The position numbers and the translations under genes were made by a program. Positions 40,578-52,396 of a DNA stretch of 64,000 bases are shown one piece after another. The DNA is from Ilyonectria destructans (Eukaryota; Ascomycota; Sordariomycetes; Hypocreales; Nectriaceae). Position 1 is the first letter of the stretch; every line of letters starts with the position of its first letter. The notes under the pieces are model-generated. The model was not told the DNA's origin. It was given only the letters and a program-made list of their open reading frames with translations, and made no database searches. The stretch lies in contig JAHEWK010000043.1 in NCBI GenBank assembly GCA_020740775.1, positions 1 to 64,000 of the forward strand. The letters run 5' to 3'.

Positions 40578-43500
40578 TCATATCTCTAGATCTTCTTCCT
40601 TTATCTCTTCCAGCTTCCTTTGCCCTAGCTGGTCTGAGATATCGACCAAACCTAGCTGCTGGACTGATCTTTGAAAGGCCGGGCCAGTGAGGATCTTTGT
40701 GAGACCATCAGCGATCATTTCCTCTGTGCTGATATAGTCCACTTGGATCCTATCCCTCTGGGCTTCCTGCCTCAACCAATGATTGTGTATATCAACGTGC
40801 CGCAGCTTGGTCTGCAGCTTATTGATGTCTTGATGGATAAGCCGGATCGTCTGCAGGTTGTCACATTGAATGCAGATTTTTTCCTCTTCCAGCCGGATCC
40901 CTAGCTCCTTGACCAGCCGGGAGATAAACATAGCCTCCCTAGCTGCTTGAGATAGAGCTAGTAACTCGGCCTCAGTCGTTGACGTTGTAACTGTATCCTG
41001 CTTGTTGGCTCTCCATCCGATCGTTCCTCCGAATAGTCTCATGACGTAGGCTTGGGAGCTTTTCCGGTCAGGGTTATCTGCATAGGAAGCATCGCTAGCC
41101 ATTAGAAATAGATCCCCTTGGCCGAATTGAAGGGCTAGGCTGCTGGTCTTCTTGAGATACAGAAGGACTCGGTCAGCGGCGCGATGATGATCCGGTCCTG
41201 GGTTCGAATTGAATCTAGCTAGCTGAGAGACCGGGAATGCTACATCTGGCCGGGTCATAACAACCGCATAGAGGATCGATCCAACCTTCCGTTGGTATCG
41301 TCGGATTGACGGAATCGAGGCCCGTTGCTCGTACGGGTGCAGGGCTTCCTTTTTCATTGGGGTGTCATGCCGTTGATCTAGGTCATCCACAAGGTTAGCA
41401 ATCTTAGCTAGATACGAGGATTGGGACAACCAGATCAGTCTTTCCTTCCGGTCTCGAATGACCTCGATCCCTAGGAACCATTGAAGATCATTTCCACCGG
41501 TAAGGGCATAATGTAATTTGAGGTCTGCAACAGCCCTCTGAACGTCCTGCCTCTTTTCCTTCCGGCAGGCAAAGACGATATCGTCAACATAGAAAAAGAC
41601 GATGATTCCTCCCTTTGTCATGCAGCAGGGCTCGTGCCGGACCGGCTCGAAGCCTAGGTCTTGAAGAGTGGCTGTAAGTTCCTTCTGCCAAAGGAGAGGG
41701 GATTCTCGTAGACCGTATAGGGCTTTCTGGATCAGCAGGATCTTTCCAGGTGATCTGTATCCAGGCGGCATTTTCATTAGGATGTGACGGTCTAACTTGG
41801 CATTGACGAAGGCGTTGACTGCGTCATATTGTATGAGATCCAGGTCAAATCGGGCTGCTGTTGCTATCAGAGTCCGGAAGGACCTTCCGGCTAGGGTTGC
41901 GGCGTAGGTCTCTTCGTCTAGCCCTTTTGGCTGCTGGTCTCCTCGAATAACTAGCCTGGCCTTACACTTGATGAAGCGGCCATGCTTATCTAGCTTATAG
42001 ACGTAGACCCACATGCAATCGAGGGTCTGTTTCCCTAGGGTTCTAGGGTCATCTAGATCTATCTCGATCCATGACTCCATTTCCCTATGACTGTGCAAGT
42101 GGTCTCGTTCAGCCTGCTCAAATTGGACCCCCATCGGATGATCTCTTAGATCCCGATGGTGCCGCGGCAGCTTGGGTAGCTGACTCTGATGAACAGACCT
42201 AGGTTTCTTCAACAGCCGTTGCAGCTTAGCCTTGTCAATGACTTTCCCATCAAGGGTGCCTATTGGGCTAGCTAATCTTCCGGCGTTAAAGGCAGCTTTC
42301 CAGATATCAGACCGTTCAACCCTAGAGACCCTAGGGTCCCTGGGATCTAGCCCACCTGGTGGATCCGAGACATCCTGGATTGTCATCGCTAGAAGTGCAG
42401 CTGGCAGCAGAGACACAGGAGTCAGGTACCCAGTATCTTCAGCGCTAGGGGTATCGGATTGACCGCCTTCAATGGCATCAATTCCTTCCCCATGCATGCC
42501 CTGATACCCGTCCTTAACCCTATTGCTAGAATGCCCAACAGTTCCGGCTGGTTGATCAGACCTAGCCTCTGATGGTATCATCCCTATGTCCCTGTTTTCT
42601 AATCTATCTACATACGGGATAGGATCAATATTATCAACCTGATCCCTAGGACCTAGGTCATAGACCTGATCCCTCGGGCCTAGGTCAGCAACATCCTCCT
42701 GATCCTCGCTGTAGATAATGCTCTGATCCTCATAGTGGGATTCGTCCCACCTAGAGGTCAGTCTGCTAGCTGTTTTTTCTGGTGACTGATCCGGTTGAGC
42801 CTCTTCCACCTGGTTCAGCAGTTGGTCTAATTCTTCTCTGCTGATACTCAATAGATCATCCCGTAGCTGATTGATATCTCCGTTGAATTGGTCATCTTCA
42901 TTAAATGTAACATCTCTCGTAGAGATAACCTTCCCAGCAGCCGGGTTCCAGATCCGATAAATATTTGTTGACTGGTATCCCACAAGGTAGCCGATCCAGG
43001 CACGGGGATTTAGCCGCTGCCTCTTATTCCTGCCCTTCAGGGCGTCTTGGGTCAAGGCAAATGCCTTAGATCCATAGACTCGTAGATGACCTAGATAGGG
43101 GACTTTGCTTTCCTCGCCGTGTCCGTCCCGTTGGGCTATTGCTGTGTGGAACCGGGCATAGGGGGTATCCCAGTTATTGACCGCCCTAGGGGTCCGGTTG
43201 TAGAGATAAACAGCAGTCCGATAGATCTCGACCCAAAGGAAGGAGGGAAATCGGGCTCCTGACCGGAGGGCTCTTGCCTTGATCTTGATGACCTTTCCGG
43301 ATAGCTCGGCGCCGCCATTCTGGGCAGCTGTGTCAGCAGCTGTTGACTCCACGATAATGCTCATCCCGGTAAAGAACCGATATACTAGCCGGGGCCGGTC
43401 TTCGGACTTTCCTAGGATCTCTCTATCGCACTCAACGACTCGGGGCTTCAGCTGATACTGACGGAATAGGTGACCTAGAAAGTCCTTGAAGACCGCAACA

Positions 43501-45635
43501 AGCTCCTTGTGTTGTCTGGTCTTAAGGTAATAGTCCCAGATATAGCCGGAATAGCGGTCTGTTATCAACAACAGACTGACTCTTCCTTCTGGGTCCTCTT
43601 CCAGGTCATGGAAGTCAATTGCTAGTCTCAAGCCGGGACCGGCTGGAAGGTCCCTCGGCCGGCGGCTGACTTGTCGGGTCATCTTGGAAGTGCCGCAGTC
43701 ATCACAGCTGACAGTCGTGATCCCTTTGATCCGGGCGCCTGTGACCTTATTGACTAGCCTCTCTAGGGCTTGTGGCCCCGGATGACCTAGCCGCAGGTGC
43801 CAACGGCGGGCATCTTGCTTCGTCGCCTTAGGTCGGGTTGATGAGTTGAACCGGCTGTGCCGGGCAGGGAAGGCAGCGTCACAAGGGACGTATTCTAGGA
43901 CGAATTGGTCATAGTGATCAGATAAGAAGCATCTGATCAGGCCGTCTGAAGACCTTAGACAGTTGCAATCTGGGCGTGTGTCCCACCAATAGCCCTGACG
44001 TAGCAGCTTCCGTAGGGATACTAGGTTGCAAGGGAAGTCAGGGCAGTAGGCCACATCGAATAAAGTGATGACCTTAGGGCCCTTGGGTCCCTGGGTCATG
44101 ATGTTGACTTGGCCGTATCCTTGGACTAGGACTTCGTGTTCTCCGGCAATAATGACGTCATCGGCTCTAGCAGGCCGATATCCTAGGAACCGGCAGATCT
44201 CATTGACGATATGGATTGTGGTCCCAGAGTCTAGGATAGCTGACTTCCGTAGGGGATATCCTGATGCCGAAAAGGCCGCCCTGATCGATGTTATCAGGTC
44301 ACCGCAGCGGCCGACTTCCCGGCCTAGTCAATCCGACTTAGCCGGTCCGGCGGCTCCTTTGAGGGCTTTGAGCTTATCCTTCCACTCAGGTAGAGAAATG
44401 CGGTATTTAACAGCGTCTTGGATGAGGGGGTTGAATTCGAACCAGGCTGGGGCTTTGTCAGGAAAGACATAATAGCATTTCTTCCATTTATGGAAGCTGC
44501 CGCCACAGGCCTCACAGGTTGAGCTGTTATCTCCTTGATCCCGATCTCCCTTAGGTCTCTTTGCCTCAGAGGTCGGCTGAGAGGCAGGTTGTTCGGGCTT
44601 GCGTTTCCTAGGGTTCCGTTTCGGCCGGGAGGGCCCTGCAGATCCGGACGATCCGGCCGGCTGACCTTCCTTATCCGGATCCTGTTCCTGATCCGGTTGG
44701 TCAGGTTGATCAGGCTCCTCATCGTAGGTCGGTCCAAAGGCTCCCTTGTTGATCCGGCCTGGGGCCTTGGGGGCCTTAGCCGGTTGTTGTAAGCCGTACT
44801 GGGCAGCTTCTTCCCGTAGGGCCTTGGCAACTTCTCGAATTGATAGGGACCTTGATTCTAGCTCCTTCCTATAGATCCCGCGATAGGTAGTGACTAAATA
44901 TCCAACAGCCGGCTTAATGACCTTACTAAGGTCCTCGAACCAGATATTTGGATCATCTAGGCCCCCTATCCCTAGAGTCTGAGCTTGATGTGTAGCTTGT
45001 TCCCAGTCCGTTAGCCAGCGAGGGAAATCCTTGATAGTCTTAGGCACAGCAGCTAGGGCAGTCTGATATTTTATCCTAGCTTCATTTCGCTGTTGGGTCT
45101 GAGAAGGCCCAACGCTTTCTTCTAGGTTGATATACCAGTTCCTAAGACCCTGTTGAGGAAAGAAGGAGCTGTCCATCAGACCTTCAGCTACTGTTTCTAT
45201 CATCCATTTCTTCAGGCTGTTAATCTGATCCTTCTGCTTCTCGTATTCCCTATAGTCTTGCTCATAGTCTCTACGGCTAGACTGATAGGAGGTCTTGTCT
45301 TCAGCAGTCAGATCCCTGATTGACTGGGCTCGTTCGATCGGATCGGTGGTCTCGAGGGTGTAGGTCGGGGTGATAGTCTGAGACCCCTGACTGTCAGAGT
45401 AACGGGTCTGTCGAGGAAGGTCGGGCTCGATCCGATGTGGAGGGATTCTTTTATGATAGGAAGAAATCAGCGGCTTCACTGGGGCCTGCATCGGCTGTTG
45501 ACTTCCCTTAGGATCAACGAGATCCCAGAGGCCGGCTGCATTTACCCTCAGCTGGAAGTTCTTATCCCAGATCCTCCAACCCCTGAAGGTCTCGAGATAG
45601 ATCTTGTGGTCAGCTGCAGTATTTTTGGCTGACAT
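40578..45635 (-). CDS. Copia Gag-Pol polyprotein with in-frame TGA between Gag and Pol
   Basis: Gag starts at 45635 (MSAKNTAADHKIYLETFRGW) and runs 435 residues, ending with a CCHC knuckle (CEACGGSFHKWKKC) and TGA at 44330-44328. The same frame continues directly into pol. It contains the protease active site LDSGTTIHIV (about codon 463) and the HHCC integrase motif (HLRLGHPG, CDDCGTSKM). The integrase core follows (LAIDFHDLEED, VECDREILG), then reverse transcriptase (PPGYRSPGKILLIQKALYG, FFYVDDIVFAC at about 1345) and RNase H (MASDASYADNPDRKSSQAY, STTEAELLALS). The stop lies in the context GAT TGA CTA G. TGA CTA is an established readthrough signal, so the stop probably sets the Gag to Gag-Pol ratio. 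A simple nonsense mutation is the alternative. Confidence 0.88.
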
Positions 45636-45737
45636 TGTGATGTTCGTAGAATGGGGTAAAATTAATCTTAAAATAGGGAATAAAAGCCGTACGGATCTCA
45701 GCGCAGCTAGCTTGTTGAAGCAGATGAGACTCTTAAT

Positions 45738-45921
45738 TGTTGGATCCGTTACGGTCAATTCAATCTGATGAATAGGGATCAATACAGTGATGATGATGTT
45801 GATGATTGCTTTTTCTCGTCATCCGGATCGGCCGGAAGAGGGGTTATCATACCCCCCCTTCTGACTAAGGTCCGGATATCAATCTATCAGAGGTTTCGTT
45901 ATACAGGGTCGTATTCCAACA
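45738..45921 (-). repeat. Copia 5' LTR
   Basis: This is the terminal repeat upstream of gag on the coding strand and should hold the promoter. It appears identical to 40353-40536, with CCTTG target duplication immediately outside. Confidence 0.95.
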
Positions 45922-46098
45922 CCTTGTATGTAAAAGAGTTATTCGATTAAACATTGGTACTTGAATTTACTAGGGCGCTCACCTATTTTCTAGGTATCTT
46001 TCTTAGCTCGGTGAGTCGCTGACGATTTGGCTAGTCAACGTACCCCCCGTGAGGGACGAACGGGGGTTGAGCTGAAATAAAATGACGAGACCCCCCTA

Positions 46099-46607
46099 GT
46101 ACTCTGCGTGAGTCATGGCTAACATGATGCTGAGTGTGTGGAGGTTAGGGCGGCGGCTGTCCTTGTTTGGATTAGTGCGGCGGCTCTCCTTGTCTGGATT
46201 AGTGGCACTCGTGAGGCGCAAGTGCCCGTGGAGACGGAAGCTGCCGTGCTATTACCATATCATCTCGCGTGCTTTGCGTACTTTCCTGTGTCCTTTTTGA
46301 CGAGCACGCATTACCGTTTCCCGCTGTTGTCGGGCGGTATCCATGTTTCGCTCTAGCGACGCGTGCCCCACGGGTCCGATCAAGGTTTTGTAACTTTTGT
46401 TATTGGCTCTGGTCGAGCAAGCGGCCTTATGCCAGGGGGACGAGCCGAGGTGCGAGCCAGGCCAATATCAGATAGGAACGGGTATAAATGTAACTGCTCC
46501 CCCGTGTTTCAAGTGCGACTTGTTACTATGTACTGGAAGAAGCTGCTTGTTACCCTCGTGGATCTCCAACGACGCAAGTTTGACGACCTCCGATACACTT
46601 CAGCGCA
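46099..46607. other. Region between Pogo-like element and amidohydrolase
   Basis: Overlapping short frames have no recognisable domain. The right part is the likely promoter of the amidohydrolase at 46608. Nothing else is supported. Confidence 0.4.
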
Positions 46608-47583
46608 ATGGCTTCCAAATTAAAGATTGCCCTAGTGCAGCTCCACTCTCACGTCTGCCACCCTTCCAACGCCCCTCAAGTACACATCAATTAATCCAGA
46701 CGCACAGCCAACCGACCTGTCCAGCAATTTCAACCGCGCGGCCGAGTACATCCGCAACGCTGCCGAGGATGGTGCCAGTATTGCAGTCCTGCCCGAGTAC
46801 CACCTCGCAGGGTTTTGCGAACAACTGCAGGATCCCGAGGCAGCCACACGGCAATCCGCCGAGTACCTGAAGCGCTACCAAACGCTGGCAAAGGAGCTGC
46901 ATATCGGCATTGTCCCTGGGACGGTGCTCGAGCCCAAGACGCAGGGTGGAGTTGCCGGCGACCACACAGGGCCACTGGCAAATGTAGCATACTTCATAGG
47001 CCCAGACGGAGAGCTGCTTGGACGTTACCAGAAGAAGAATCTGTGGCATCCCGAGCGGCCTCATATCGCCGCTGATACCGAGTCCCCGCACCGCGCATTC
47101 GACACGCCGTGGGGGAGAGTGGGTCTACTCGTGTGCTGGGATATAGCTTTCCCGGAGGCCTTTCGCGCTCTCATCGCCGACGGGGCGCGCATCGTCATCT
47201 GCCCATCATACTGGGTGGCCGGTGACGGCGGCGAGGGCCGTCGATTCAACAGCTCATGTGAGGCGCTGTTTCTACAGAACGTGTGTGTGGCGCGAGCATT
47301 TGAGAACGCCTGTGCCGTCGTCTTTGTGAATGCCGCTGCTCCACTGGGAAGCACCGACGGCAAGGATCTTCTTGGAAAGGAGTACGTTGGGCAAAGCCAA
47401 GTGGCGATGCCGTTTCAGGGTTCCCAGGGTACGCTTGGTGCTGCCGAGGGTTTGAGTGTCGTCGAGATAGAAATGGAAGCTCTGGATGTGGCAGAGGACG
47501 TTTATAAAGTTCGGCAGGATATGGCAACGGCTGGTTGGCACTATCCACTCGCGTACGAGACTAAGAAAATGGCTATAAAATGA
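46608..47583 (+). pseudogene. Carbon-nitrogen hydrolase (nitrilase superfamily), frameshifted
   Basis: Family members hydrolyse amides or nitriles in the cytosol using a Glu-Lys-Cys triad. The product starts [20 protein letters not shown] in one frame and resumes one frame over at [18 protein letters not shown]. The triad is visible as VLPEYHLAG (Glu), [15 protein letters not shown] (Lys) and [20 protein letters not shown] (Cys). [24 protein letters not shown] strands and [14 protein letters not shown] follow. Length (about 325) fits the family. The shift lies near 46640-46670 and no intron of normal size can explain it, so this is either a recent pseudogene or a sequence error. Everything downstream is open. 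Confidence 0.8.
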
Positions 47584-48566
47584 TATGCTGAGTGGTGGGC
47601 GGGGACAAGAGACACTAGAAACACACAACCCACCCAGAAGGCAGCTTTGGTGATGACTGAAGGAGTGATGTGTCTGCTATAGCAGAAAGGGGTCGGGACT
47701 AAAGGCAGGGAAAATAGATTAAATGAATAGGACCAATGGCTACTGCATTCAGTACCATTTGATCAAACGGTTCACTAAAAGAGACTGAAGAAATAGGCTA
47801 GAAAGACTGTAAATTGAGCTGAAGACTGATCATGACTGAGGGCGTAGCCAGATGGCTATCCTGGTGATGATCTTGAAAGAGGATGCTTGTTGCTTGCTTC
47901 TATCTACACATCCAAAGCTCTTTTATGGTCCCAATGGGTCAGGCCACTAGTCCTGTGCGGTGCAGCCTTTCCTGTTGGAGGAAGCTGCAGCAGTCTTAGC
48001 CCCAGCTGCGGCAAGGATCTGATCAAATGACCAACATCCCCAAAGACAGTAAATCCCCTACTCAATGCGCTGGCTAATAAATGGCTCAACTGAGCCACTT
48101 AGGTATTGGTCATATGCAACGACATCCACATGCAGGCAACTTGTCGATTTCCGGCTGCGCAAAAACTGTCTACCGTCGACGCCACAAAGCCACTGCATCC
48201 TCGTTATTTCGACGAAAGTGGGGAGGTAGGAAAGCCGCCTCCGGGTTCGACCTCGACAGCTCGGCCTTGCGAAGTCTTGCAAGCTGCACTGGATGAGGCT
48301 TTCCATGGCGGTGTTCTCGATAGCCTAGCTCAGTACGTCCTGTGCCCATCGGGACCTGAGCGGCCTCACGGCCGCTCGACGGGAAATACAGATTAAACAA
48401 ACAGTGGTCAACACGGAAGCTATTGTAATGGAATTGAGTCCATCAACTTGAAATGCAAGTTGAGTGAATTGAATTGATGCACGTGACTTCAACTTCAACG
48501 AGATTGAAGACATTGAAAGTGGGAAATGATGACCAGCCTGAGCTGTATCAGAGTCACTCCACATTA
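47584..48566. other. Non-coding stretch
   Basis: I see no gene. Short frames on both strands at 48058-48396 overlap without a known domain. Around 48440-48500 AACTTGAAATGCAAGTT and ACTTCAACTTCAACG give small palindromic and repeated motifs. The stretch ends at a Pogo-like element. Confidence 0.4.
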
Positions 48567-51454
48567 CTCGATGGGTTGAGTATGTGGGGCAGGCCCTTTA
48601 CGCCCCCATCTCTCCCCTGGAGAGATGGCTGCATTCATCGTATCTTTGACGCCTTCGTATCCCTCTATCAGACCTTCGAATCATCCCAACTCCACCAACA
48701 TAAAGCCAAATTATATATAATTATAGCATTAAAATGCCCTCAACTTGCTCTTTCTAATTATATCGAATTTATCGCAAAAACGTCGATATGCAGCAAAGGC
48801 GGCGCGGTTGTATGTAGCAGGTCGCGAAACAACGCGTCCCACGCGTGCTAACGCATTCCAATAACGCACACTGACAGTTAGGGAAACCTACGCTCGCTAC
48901 CACGCCGACGAACACCTCGTTAAGAAGTATATCCGCCTCATAAAACAAGGCAAACGACTACCGAACCCAGAGTCTGACAGCACCGGTGGCGCGATGAACG
49001 CTTGTATCTCTATCGAAGAAGAAAGGGCGATAATCACCTATCTCCGGCAGGTAGAAAACACACCTTTCGCCCTAAATAAAGCTTATGCCGTAAACAAGGC
49101 CAATTATCTACGCCGACTTCAAGGTGCTAGCCCTATTTCTTCTTCTTAGCTTTCAAGGTTTAAGAAAAGGCATCCCGAGATATCCTTCAAGAAGGAGAAG
49201 CCCAAGGAAATTATCCGCATTAGTGCGGAGTTACAGATACCTGAGATACAGGCATGGTTTGCTGAATATCGTAAGGTTATTCGCACTTATGATATTCTTC
49301 CTTAAAACCTTTAGAATTTTAACGAATCCCCCTTACAAATCGGCTTCACGAAAGGCAGCAGAAAGCTCGGCTATACAATGATGAAGAAGGCGAAAAGGCC
49401 TATATCCTTCCAACCGGGTAATAAGGAATCTTTAACGGCTGTCGATGCTATTAGCGCTGCTGGCAAAGCAATCCCTTCCTTCCTCATCCTTAGCGCTAAG
49501 ATCCTGCTCGAGGACTATACGGCTTCAACTTTGAACGACGATATCATCCTCACAAGAACGAATTCTGGGTATAACAACACCGACCGGGCCTTCCAGTGGC
49601 TTCAACATTTCAATTGGTAGTCTTTTCACCACAGTGATAGCTTTGCCGGCTTCACTATTGAGCAGTGGTTTGGCTATCCGTATGACATTACAGAGTCAAC
49701 TTTAAAGGAGCGATGCAAAGGCCGTTCGTTCCATCGTTAACGCATAAAGTCGGTGCCTCGGCTGCTAATAATGGATAGATTTCATACTCATAAGGACCCT
49801 TAATTCGGCTGGTACTGCGAATTATTCAATATCATCCCTTTCAAGCTTCCCTCGCATACAAGCCATCTCATATAACCGCTTGATGTTGGTGTTTACCAGC
49901 ATATAAAGTCACAGCAACAAAAGTACCTCTTGGAGCACGTGTAAGGCGTCGGGATGCAGGTATCTCGATATAACTTCCTTTGCATGTAGAATGATATCTA
50001 TCGGAAGGCGTTCCGGGCCTGTTACATCTATGGTAGGTTCGAAAAAGCAGGCCTTTGGCCTATATCTGAAGACATCGTCTTAGAACCCCTGATTCAACAG
50101 GAAGCCGACCGCAAGGAGCCTCTCTTTCTGGGTCGGATCCAGTCTATCGAGATGACGCCCCGACGCGCAAAACGCAAGCTTCAGGCCGTCCTGGAGACGG
50201 ACATCTTCAATGAAAGCATAACGAACGTTATGAAGGATGTGATAACGGCACTCGACGTTTCTATCATCTCTCAGCAGGCCCAGAATCGCATCCATAAGCT
50301 TACGGAGGAGCGCATCAGCCGTGAGGCACGACGTACGAAGACCCGACGGCAGATTCAAGGCGTCAAAGATGGCGCTCTTTCCATGGGTCAGCTTCGAGCC
50401 AAAGTGAAGGCACGAGCAGATGAGGAATACGAAGATGAAGCAAAACAGCTTACCCGAGCCCAAGAGAAGATGATGAGGGATATCCAGAAGCAAGAACAAG
50501 AAAAGGCTCGTAAAGACCGTGTCGGTCAGCCGGTCTTACGAAGCAGGGCGGCGGCGGCGGCGAAGAAACAGGCTGAAGAAGACTATCGCGAGAAGTTAAA
50601 CAGCCAGATCCCTGAAGAAGAAAAAGACCAAGCAACACAGCTTCTTAAGCAATGGAACAAAGCCGATGACCTTAAGAAGTGGTCTCTTTATCACACAAGG
50701 CCTCTGCCTATCCTCAAGATGCTACCGGAAGTTGTTAAGTGGAAAAGGGAGGCAGAGGCATAGGCACAAGAGCGAGTGGCTCAAGAGCTACAACTTCCTG
50801 ACCTCCCGGAAGATACACAAGCCGACCCCGAGGCTCCGGGAGACTACCTATCGCTAGGGCTTTCGTCGATGCCTCTTATACCTCCGAGTGACTCCTCTGG
50901 TGTTCAAGTTGTCCTAGAAGGGGGCAACCGCAGCCAACCGAACCCCTTTGCGCTACCCTTCACTCATCAGCCCCTGGGCTTATCACAGGCAGAAGAAGAA
51001 GCCGTGATATATAAGATTATGGAAGAAATTACTGCGCAGGAAGTGGTAGATGATAAAGATGATGATAATCGTCTTATTACGCCGAGGAATCCTCATTTGA
51101 ATGCATCGTGGTCTTCTTCTGACGACGATGAAGATGCCTCTTTTATTGTTAGTGTAGGGCGGCGAATTACATTGCCGCCGGGACGTAAGCGAAGGTATCA
51201 GGAATAAGAACAACAGCCCTCATTCCACCATATATCGAGAAAAATAGAAAGGAAAAAAATACAGCACGTATAATAGTACCTATGCTTTACTGTGAATTGA
51301 TTTTTTGAAGATATATTTAAGTTTGATGAGGATATATTGATTTGAAGGTCTGATAGAGGGATACGAAGGCGTCAAAGATACGATGAATGCAGCCATCTCT
51401 CCAGGGGAGAGATGGGGGCGTAAAGGGCCTGCCCCACCTACTCAACCCATCGAG
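48567..51454 (+). mobile_element. Pogo-like element destroyed by C-to-T changes
   Basis: Terminal repeats of about 109 bp begin CTCGATGGGTTGAGTA on the left. They are matched in reverse at 51346-51454 with one visible mismatch (TATG against TAGG near the start). TA lies at 48565-48566 and 51455-51456. Both repeats include CATCTCTCCCCTGGAGAGATG, a perfect hairpin. The plus-strand transposase is full length but riddled with stops. Confidence 0.9.
48734..51207 (+). pseudogene. Pogo-like transposase with about ten Gln-to-stop changes
   Basis: The reading frame can be followed from about 48870 to TAA at 51207 almost without frameshift. Landmarks are LNKAYAVNKANYLRRLQGAS, a region like NFDE reading NFNESPLQIGFT, RPISFQPGNKESLTAVDAI, RLLIMDRFHTHKDP and KLPSHTSHLI-PLDVGVYQ. 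A long coiled-coil basic stretch (SREARRTKTRRQIQGVKDGA) and an acidic tail follow. Stops fall near 49147, 49303, 49312, 49618, 49738, 49801, 49876, 49941, 49987 and 50761. Nearly all replace CAA or CAG, as at LI-PLDVG where LTQPLDVG is expected. The first catalytic Asp is also changed. Confidence 0.82.
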
Positions 51455-51606
51455 TAGGACTCGTTGCAGTTGTCATTGGGAGAGGGAGGAGCAGTTGGGG
51501 AGGGTGGTACTTTTAGTGCTCCATTTTAGCAGAAAAGGAGGTAAAATCGCACACAGAAAGATTGCTGTTGGTACAAAACCGGCTTGGCTTCGCCTGGGTA
51601 CCACTG

Positions 51607-51802
51607 TGTGGCAGATCCAGCCTGCCTACAGTGGCTGCAGCTGCCTGCTACAGCTGCTACCCCCTAAACCGGCAAAGCTTTCATCTGTGTATAAGAGCTG
51701 CACGGCTCCCGTGCAGCTTCACATGGAGCTCTTGCTCCTCAGATAATTCTCATCAATTAACATGATGCCAAATGTGATCCTTGCGGAGCCAATTGTCTGA
51801 CA
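51607..51802 (-). mobile_element. Solo LTR (TGTCAGACAATTGG family), CACTG duplication
   Basis: It is 196 bp, with CACTG at 51602-51606 and 51803-51807. On the minus strand it begins TGTCAGACAATTGGCTCCGC and ends GATCTGCCACA. It is homologous along its length to 35071-35264 in the opposite orientation. It lies between a Pogo-like element and the IS3EU-like element. Confidence 0.9.
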
Positions 51803-52396
51803 CACTGTCTATAACTACCGTGTAACTTTAAGCGATACTGGCCGCTGCCACGACCGCCACCCTGTGGAGCACTGGTACGGAAGTCCATAGGGGGCACAGT
51901 TCCAAAACCCAATTTGTGGTTGTTTTTGGGTAGGGGCACACCCACCGTGCGGCCCCGTTTGAAGCATAATCGCTCCCTCAAATCGCTTAGTCATCCAAAA
52001 TCAACTTGCATTCATGGCCAGCTAGTCACGTGCGCACGCCTAATTCTCCTCACAACAGGCTACGAGGGTCTCTTTCCTTTCTTCTTCCTTCTTCAACTAC
52101 AATTTGAAGGTAAGAATAGCCTTCTTTTGCATCAAAATAACGCCACCGCCATGCGCTTTACGTGGGCGTTCAATCAGCTACGATATCGCATGGTTACGTG
52201 CTACATTTTGATATGCATTTTGCCCATATTGGCGGACCCACGCGCCCTACGATTTTCCGCAGTACGTACTGACCCAGGCTAACCGTTACCCAGGCAGGAA
52301 CCCCACAAGCCTTCCAGACGCGATGCATCTCCGTACGCGCCCGTACGTAAGCAGATTCGACACACTTCGGCTTCGTACGACTACAGATTGCCCATC

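Larger units (their letters stand above)
40353..45921 (-). mobile_element. Complete Copia (Ty1) retrotransposon, apparently very young
   Basis: Two 184-bp LTRs (40353-40536 and 45738-45921) read as identical, beginning TGTTGG and ending CCAACA, and are flanked by CCTTG at 40348-40352 and 45922-45926. A G-run polypurine tract (CTGGGGGGGTA on the minus strand) precedes the 3' LTR. After the 5' LTR the minus strand reads ATTAAGAGTCTCATCTGC. This is not the usual initiator-Met primer site, so the primer is unassigned. The gag-pol frame is undamaged except for one in-frame TGA between gag and pol. Confidence 0.93.
37735..46096 (-). mobile_element. Pogo-like element split by a Copia retrotransposon
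   Basis: Ends GGGGGGTCTCGTCATTTTAT (37735) and its reverse complement (to 46096) extend over about 84 bp with one single-base length difference in a C-run. TA flanks are at 37733-37734 and 46097-46098. Without the Copia insertion and its 5-bp duplication the element is about 2.8 kb, with a minus-strand transposase. The Copia element entered between the transposase start and the right terminal repeat, so it interrupts the 5' leader rather than the coding part. Confidence 0.9.
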
